The notes beneath the pieces were generated by a model. It did not search any database. It was given only the letters and a program-made list of their open reading frames with translations, and had not been told where the DNA came from. DNA of 64,000 bases from NCBI RefSeq assembly GCF_900302455.1, contig NZ_ONZG01000004.1, positions 248,001-312,000 on the forward strand. Reading direction: 5' to 3'. The position numbers were made by a program, and so were the translations under genes. How positions within the stretch are numbered: the first letter of the stretch is position 1; each line of letters begins with the position of its first letter. Of this stretch, positions 59,389 to 64,000 are shown piece by piece. This stretch comes from Falsiruegeria mediterranea M17 (GTDB taxonomy: Bacteria > Pseudomonadota > Alphaproteobacteria > Rhodobacterales > Rhodobacteraceae).

Positions 59389-60396
59389 TTGAAAAATACC
59401 GCTGCATTATCAAATGCCTGCATGCCGGGCTACGTGCTTAGCGCGAACCCTGGGTTGATATGGGACGCGCGCTATAGCGATTTCGACGCACAGTCGCAGC
59501 GGCTCGTCGGGCACGACCAAAGCTATGTCCAGCTGTCGCCCGGAACCTTTGAGGGGCGTTTTCTGTCCTGCACCCTAGGGCCGGATATCGCCATTCACAT
59601 CGAACATTGCAATCAAGCGTTGGAACAGCAGTTGTCGGGACACTCGACAGCTCTGTCGATTGGGGTGGCCATCCAAGGGCGGCAGAGCTTTCTCGCCAAT
59701 GGTGAAGGGTTGTCGCCTGACGACATTCTCTTCATTCCACCCGGCAGCGATCTGCATCTGCTCAGCCCAGTGAACGGGGCGGTCTTGGCGATCACGGTGC
59801 AGGACAGCTGCCTTGCATCGTATGCCGACCTTTCGGACCCCTTGCGGACCTACCTGCATGAGACGCCCGAGGTCCGCATTCTGCGCAATCCCCAATTGGC
59901 CCGCCGCATTCGCGAGGATGTGGTGCAGGCCATAGAAGGGTGCAACCGCGTGGACTGTTCCCAACAAGAGGCCGCGCGCATCGGGCACGCCTTGCTGACA
60001 GGCCTGTTTGCGAAACTGTCCATCGACCTATGCGCCCTGCCAGGGGGCGATCACGGGCAGATCCGGCAGTCTTATGATCGGTTCATGGCCTGTCGGGACA
60101 CGATCCTGAGGGGCTGGGAACAGGTGCATGATCTGGACGCGTTGACGGATCAGACAGGTATCAAGCGGCGATCGCTTCAGCAGGCGTTTACCTCGCATGT
60201 CTCGGCCGGGCCGCTGACCTATCATCGGATCATCCGGCTGCATCTGGTGCGCCGGGCGTTGTTAGATGAGACCTTTCAAAGCGACAGCATCGGCGATATC
60301 GCCGCGCGGTTCGGGTTCTGGAACTGGAGCCAGTTCACCCAGCATTACCGCAGTCATTTCGGCGAGGTGCCGTCACAAACGCGGGCTGTGAATTGA
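59389..60396 (+). CDS. AraC-family transcriptional regulator
   Basis: About 335 residues. The start is taken as the TTG at 59389 (LKNTAALSNACMPGYVLS) because GGGAGGG lies just upstream; the frame is open to 59113, but an earlier start would overlap the divergent gene and its promoter, and an ATG at 59422 is an alternative. The N-terminal part is a sensing domain (VAIQGRQSFLANGEGLSPDDILFIPPGSDLHLL, cupin-like). The C-terminal about 100 residues hold two helix-turn-helix units (DQTGIKRRSLQQAFTSHV; GDIAARFGFWNWSQFTQHYRSHFGEVPSQTR). Probably activates the divergent secreted hydrolase. Confidence 0.88.
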   Translation: MKNTAALSNACMPGYVLSANPGLIWDARYSDFDAQSQRLVGHDQSYVQLSPGTFEGRFLSCTLGPDIAIHIEHCNQALEQQLSGHSTALSIGVAIQGRQSFLANGEGLSPDDILFIPPGSDLHLLSPVNGAVLAITVQDSCLASYADLSDPLRTYLHETPEVRILRNPQLARRIREDVVQAIEGCNRVDCSQQEAARIGHALLTGLFAKLSIDLCALPGGDHGQIRQSYDRFMACRDTILRGWEQVHDLDALTDQTGIKRRSLQQAFTSHVSAGPLTYHRIIRLHLVRRALLDETFQSDSIGDIAARFGFWNWSQFTQHYRSHFGEVPSQTRAVN

Positions 60397-60431
60397 AAGG
60401 GGAGGGCCGTTTGGCACTCCCCTGAAGTGAC

Positions 60432-61268
60432 TTACTTGAGGAAGGGTTCAGCCTTCATCGTGTCGGCCACCGGGGCGCCCATCATCGACAGGATCGTCGG
60501 GGCCAGTTGCAGCTGGTCGATCACATAGTCCTCGGCCGGGCCTTCGGCTTCGCCGAAGTAATACAGCGCCGTTTCCTGCTGCAGGGGCCCGCGTCCGCCG
60601 TGGTGGCCACGTTCGTCCTGACCATGATCGGCTGTGACGATCACGTCATAACCCAACTGCCGCCAACGCGGTATGAAGGGGGCCAGCATTTCGTCCATCA
60701 CAAAACAAGCGTGGTCCATCTGCTGGCAGTCGTGGAAAAAGCGGTGCCCCATGCTGTCGAGTGTGCAGGTGTGCAGGATGCCATAGTCCAGCCCGAACCG
60801 CAGGGCCAGATTGGTGAGCGTTCCAAACAGATCCACATCCGACGGGGTCATCTGGTTGTCGTGGCCATAGCCTGTCATCGAATGAAAGCGGCCGTGGTTG
60901 ATCGTCTTGCTCTCGGGCTCGTCATATTCGATGTCGCGGACATAATCGAACGGGTGGCGGTTGAAAAACTGCGACCAGAAGCTGTGGGTCACAGCACCCG
61001 TCACGCCGCCACCTTCGCGCACCTGGCTAAAGATGTCCTTGTGGCTCAGCCGGAACACGTTGCCGTTTCCGGTGCAGCTGTGCTCGGCAGGGGCCACGCC
61101 CGTGTGGATCGAGGCATAGCAGCTGGCCGAGATCGACGGTAGCACGGCGCGCAGCTTCCACACGCGGGCGTCTCCGCTGTCGACCCACCCTTCGAGGTTG
61201 CCGAACAAACGGCGGAAGTTGCGCCAGGGCACACCGTCGAGAATGATCAAAAGAACTTTCCGGTCCAT
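60432..61268 (-). CDS. Type I phosphodiesterase/nucleotide pyrophosphatase family protein
   Basis: A 278-residue alkaline-phosphatase-superfamily enzyme. VLLIILDGVPWRNFRRLF gives the first metal-binding Asp, LPSISASCYASIHTGVAPAEHSCTGN the catalytic Ser/Thr region, and DVIVTADHGQDERGHHGGRGP the second metal site. LHTCTLDSMGHRFFHDCQQMD gives further ligands. No signal peptide, so it is cytosolic. Substrate (phosphodiester, phosphonate or sulfate) unknown. It is convergent with the AraC gene and has ribosome-binding site AGGAGAT. Confidence 0.88.
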   Translation of the reverse strand: MDRKVLLIILDGVPWRNFRRLFGNLEGWVDSGDARVWKLRAVLPSISASCYASIHTGVAPAEHSCTGNGNVFRLSHKDIFSQVREGGGVTGAVTHSFWSQFFNRHPFDYVRDIEYDEPESKTINHGRFHSMTGYGHDNQMTPSDVDLFGTLTNLALRFGLDYGILHTCTLDSMGHRFFHDCQQMDHACFVMDEMLAPFIPRWRQLGYDVIVTADHGQDERGHHGGRGPLQQETALYYFGEAEGPAEDYVIDQLQLAPTILSMMGAPVADTMKAEPFLK

Positions 61269-61352
61269 CGCGATCTCCTTTTCGCGTCACGGGTTTTGTC
61301 GACCTTAGGGGGCCTGTTGGGCCGTGCAGGTCCATTCACGCCCCCAATAGTA

Positions 61353-61391
61353 AAATCCCGACGCCTGCCAAGGTGCAAAACGCCGGGATTT
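61353..61391. terminator. Hairpin with AT-rich ends upstream of the phosphodiesterase gene
   Basis: AAATCCCGACG (61353-61363) and CGCCGGGATTT (61381-61391) pair at 10 of 11 positions with A/T tails on both sides, giving a T-run in either direction. It lies between the secreted hypothetical gene (61519) and the phosphodiesterase start, so it probably terminates the former (minus strand). Confidence 0.6.
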
Positions 61392-61518
61392 CAAATCTTC
61401 ATCGAAGTGTCACGGAATACCAGCAAAAAAACGGACAGGTATAGATTGGTTCAGGTTTTTGGACTGCTGGAAATCAAGGCGGCCAAGTTGCTTGCTTGCT
61501 CTTCTTGATCCTCGTGTT

Positions 61519-62220
61519 TTAGTTGTTTCGCTCAACCAGTTTTTCAAACTTGCTTCGGGCATAGGACGGGGTGCGGCGGGTCAAATAGACGATTTGATAC
61601 CGCGCGTTATGCACAACAAGTGTAAATCTGTCGTTACCTTCATTTTGGTAATACCCTTTTAGCTTGCCAAAGTTCTTGCACGTCATGTCGACGGACTTCT
61701 GGCTTGGGGTGGTGCCAAAGCTACACTGCTTTGTGAAACGTCTGTCGAAGACATCCCAAGATCTGTCATCGTAGGAGTTGGTTTCGATGAGCGCTGGAGC
61801 TTCGGAAATCGAGCCGGTAGACAGATCACGAACCATCATGAACGCCGCCTGCACCCGGTTATTGTAGGCCGCGTTTTTTGGATGATCCGTTAGAGCTCTG
61901 TTTTCCATGACGAATCCACTGTTCTCTACACAGTGTTCCACTTCGGCGTTGGTGAACCCGACAGCCTGCATCCGGCGAGCTAGATCATTGCGAAACGCGC
62001 GTTTGGCATCCTTGTTCGCACTTGGCCGCGAGCTCCACCAAAACAAGGAGGGGCAGTAGGGTTTTGTGCTCGCGTAGACGCTCTTCACGTTCTTGCTCTT
62101 CATGTACGAGAGATACTCTTCAATGAATTCAGAGTTCTTGGCCAGAGTGTTCAGCTGTTGCGCAAGGGTGGGAGCAGCTGAGAGTGCGAGTGTGGCGCAC
62201 AAGATAATTCGGAAAAACAA
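61519..62220 (-). CDS. Secreted hypothetical protein
   Basis: About 233 residues starting with a TTG at 62220 (MFFRIILCATLALSAAPTLAQQLN); no ATG is available, because an in-frame stop lies just upstream. Residues 1-20 are a Sec signal ending in TLAQ. The mature protein has four Cys residues (PYCPSLF, EHCVENS, KQCSFG, MTCKNF), likely two disulfides. Base composition is lower in GC than neighbours, suggesting transfer. I do not recognise the family. It lies between a dipeptide-type ABC gene and a phosphodiesterase gene. Confidence 0.65.
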   Translation of the reverse strand: MFFRIILCATLALSAAPTLAQQLNTLAKNSEFIEEYLSYMKSKNVKSVYASTKPYCPSLFWWSSRPSANKDAKRAFRNDLARRMQAVGFTNAEVEHCVENSGFVMENRALTDHPKNAAYNNRVQAAFMMVRDLSTGSISEAPALIETNSYDDRSWDVFDRRFTKQCSFGTTPSQKSVDMTCKNFGKLKGYYQNEGNDRFTLVVHNARYQIVYLTRRTPSYARSKFEKLVERNN

Positions 62221-62260
62221 CTGTAGGATCCATTACATTCGCAATACACTTTAAAATAAT

Positions 62261-62296
62261 ATTGGCGCATTTTGTATTCAAGCAAAATGCGCCAAT
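62261..62296 (-). terminator. Rho-independent-like terminator of the ABC operon
   Basis: A perfect 14-bp stem, ATTGGCGCATTTTG (62261-62274) with CAAAATGCGCCAAT (62283-62296), and an 8-base loop. It lies about 40 bases past the ABC ATPase stop. On the minus strand it is followed by an AT-rich run (ATTATTTTAAAG). Confidence 0.8.
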
Positions 62297-62335
62297 TTCA
62301 GTGCACTTTCCCAATTTGGGGGTATCGGCTCTGGA

Positions 62336-63973
62336 TCAGTTGCCGGCACTCTCCATCTTGCGGTTGGCGACCACCTCTTCCAGCCAGCCCAGGCGCATCT
62401 CGGGAACCGAGCTGAGCAGGAGGTCGGTGTAGTCGTCGAACGGCGGGCTGAGCACCTCGGACTTTGACCCATAGCGCGCAACACGGCCCTGATACATCAC
62501 CGCGATGCTGTCGCTGATCGCGCGGACCGTCGCCAGATCGTGAGTGATGAACAGATAGGCCACATTCTCGATCTTCTGCAAATCCAGCAGCAGCTTGAGA
62601 ATGCCGTCCGCCACCAGCGGGTCGAGCGCCGATGTCACCTCGTCACAAATGATCATCTTGGGCTTGGCCGCCAATGAGCGCGCGATACAGACACGCTGTT
62701 TCTGCCCTCCTGACAGCTCCGCCGGATAGCGATCCATGAACTTTTCGCCCAGTTCGATCTCGTCCAGAAGATCAATAAGCCGCTTGCGCTTTTCTTCTCC
62801 CCGCAGGCCGAAGTAGAACTCCAGCGGACGCCCGATGATGGTGCCAACCGTCTGGCGCGGGTTCATCGCCGTGTCCGCCATCTGATAGATCATCTGCAAT
62901 TCACGCAGATCTTCCAGCGAACGGCCAGCCAGATCATTACTGAGCGTGCGCCCGGCAAAGTCGATCTGCCCGTCGCGCGGTGGCAACAGGCCGGTGATGA
63001 CGCGGGCAAGTGTCGATTTGCCTGACCCGGATTCGCCCACCACGGCTAGGGTCTGACCGGGGTGCAAATCGACGTTGACGTTGTGCAGAACGTCAAAGTT
63101 GGTCCCTTTGTAGCGTGCAGTGATATTCTTGACGCTCAGCACCGGTTCCGGGGTCGGGGCCTTCTCCTCGTGCTCGATCGACCGAACTGAGACCAGCGCC
63201 TGCGTGTATTCATCCTGCGGGCGGTTGATGATCTGGTCGGTGTCCCCGTATTCGATGGTGTTGCCCATTCGCAGAACCATGATGTCGTCGCTTACCTGCG
63301 CCACAACCGCCAGGTCGTGGGTGATGTAGAGCGCGGCAACACCGGTGTCTGCGATGGCCTCTTTGATCGCCATCAGAACGTCGATTTGCGTGGTCACGTC
63401 CAGAGCCGTTGTCGGCTCGTCAAACACCACCAGATCAGGCTCGGGGCAGAGCGCAAGAGCGGTCATGCAACGTTGCAACTGACCACCGGATACCTGGTGC
63501 GGATACCGCTCTCCGATGTTGTCCGGATCGGGCAGACCCAGCTTGGCAAAAAGCGTGCGTGCACGCTGTTCGGCGTCCTTGCGGCTGAACTTCTTCTGTT
63601 CTACTGCCGCTTCAATCACCTGATCCATGATCTTCTTGGCAGGGTTGAACGAGGCCGCCGCCGACTGCGACACGTATGTCACTTCGGCGCCGCGCAGCTT
63701 GCGGATGTCCTTGATCCCGGTTTTCAGGATGTCACGGCCATTGACCCAAACCTCGCCTCCGGTGATCTTCACACCGCCCCGGCCATAAGCCATCGAGGCC
63801 AGACCGATGGTGGATTTACCAGCCCCGGATTCCCCGATCAGACCCAGCACCTTGCCGCGCTCGAGGTCGAAGTCGACCCCGTGCACGATGTCGATGTCAT
63901 GAGGCTTTTCGCCCGGCGGATAGACCGTCGCACCGATCTTGAGGCCGCGTACTTTCAGCAGAGTGTCGCTCAT
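62336..63973 (-). CDS. Dipeptide/oligopeptide-type ABC transporter, fused ATP-binding protein
   Basis: A 545-residue protein with two full ABC ATPase domains (DppD and DppF fused, as in YejF/GsiA). First domain: Walker A GESGAGKST near residue 48, signature VSGGQLQRCMTALALC, Walker B LVVFDEPTTALD. Second: Walker A GESGSGKST near 318, signature LSGGQKQRVCIARSLA, Walker B MIICDEVTSALD. Each has the D-I/V-tail typical of oligopeptide transporters. It is the last gene of a leftward operon; upstream permease genes lie beyond base 64000. A strong hairpin follows the stop. Confidence 0.93.
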   Translation of the reverse strand: MSDTLLKVRGLKIGATVYPPGEKPHDIDIVHGVDFDLERGKVLGLIGESGAGKSTIGLASMAYGRGGVKITGGEVWVNGRDILKTGIKDIRKLRGAEVTYVSQSAAASFNPAKKIMDQVIEAAVEQKKFSRKDAEQRARTLFAKLGLPDPDNIGERYPHQVSGGQLQRCMTALALCPEPDLVVFDEPTTALDVTTQIDVLMAIKEAIADTGVAALYITHDLAVVAQVSDDIMVLRMGNTIEYGDTDQIINRPQDEYTQALVSVRSIEHEEKAPTPEPVLSVKNITARYKGTNFDVLHNVNVDLHPGQTLAVVGESGSGKSTLARVITGLLPPRDGQIDFAGRTLSNDLAGRSLEDLRELQMIYQMADTAMNPRQTVGTIIGRPLEFYFGLRGEEKRKRLIDLLDEIELGEKFMDRYPAELSGGQKQRVCIARSLAAKPKMIICDEVTSALDPLVADGILKLLLDLQKIENVAYLFITHDLATVRAISDSIAVMYQGRVARYGSKSEVLSPPFDDYTDLLLSSVPEMRLGWLEEVVANRKMESAGN

Positions 63974-64000
63974 CCGCGGCCTCCTTTCAGAGATGTGGTC

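Noticed and set aside
63974-64000. End of an upstream permease gene
   Set aside because: Only 27 bases are visible; a stop-like TGA on the minus strand near 63987 is not enough to call a gene.

Overview
The window looks like a chromosomal segment of a marine alphaproteobacterium of the order Rhodobacterales (Roseobacter group). This is inferred from high GC, dense operons with ATGA and TGATG overlaps, many ABC and tripartite tricarboxylate (TTT) transporters, an ScfR-type regulator, a GapR/DUF2312 protein, and a Pqi system with PqiA split into two genes. No insertion sequence, integrase, phage gene or CRISPR array was seen. One tRNA-Gly(TCC) gene is present.

Layout. 1-2.5 kb: 5'-truncated thiolase and acyl-CoA ligase. 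2.6-3.5 kb: a glycosyltransferase. 3.6-8.9 kb: a complete Liv-type ABC importer, diverging from an ScfR-like regulator (9.1-10.4 kb) across two TTGCGCAA sites. 10.5-13.9 kb: a REC-only response regulator, a small membrane protein and a symporter-histidine kinase fusion. 13.9-15.1 kb: an orphan FliM/SpoA-like protein. 15.1-17.3 kb: a persulfide/sulfur operon. 17.5-18.4 kb: small conserved genes. 18.4-25.1 kb: an unusual, partly low-GC island. 25.2-27.8 kb: modABC. 27.9-30.8 kb: a sulfotransferase-like protein and a DUF5666/DUF6502 pair. 30.9-34.6 kb: an adenylation protein, a TmpA-like membrane flavoprotein and an enoyl-CoA hydratase. 34.7-37.7 kb: photolyase, psd and pssA. 37.9-42.2 kb: pqiA1-pqiA2-pqiB-pqiC. 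42.7-49.8 kb: tctABC diverging from MarR, sulfatase, MBL hydrolase and FAH-family genes. 49.9 kb: tRNA-Gly. 50.2-53.6 kb: an ABC exporter, a BON-LysM protein and an FAD oxidoreductase. 53.7-60.4 kb: HxlR, acyl-CoA synthetase, two alpha/beta hydrolases, an OYE-family flavoprotein and an AraC regulator. 60.4-64 kb: a phosphodiesterase, an unknown secreted protein and a fused dipeptide-type ABC ATPase.

The best candidate for an undescribed system is the 19.0-25.1 kb island. It encodes a 206-residue protein made almost wholly of [any]-[D/N]-E triplets after a 40-residue N-terminal segment, a compact HEYGH zinc metalloprotease, a TIGR02466-like 2-oxoglutarate/Fe(II) oxygenase, and a type I secretion ABC/membrane-fusion pair. 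The ABC ATPase has lost nearly every catalytic motif. The proposed chemistry (hydroxylation of Asp/Asn repeats, leader cleavage, export) is inference. Two further points stand out: a bacterial TmpB/TmpA-like pair, and an intergenic repeat whose copies keep the same hairpins with different stem sequences. Three otherwise sound genes (at about 21.4, 22.05 and 31.98 kb) carry single small frameshifts, which may be real decay or base-call errors.
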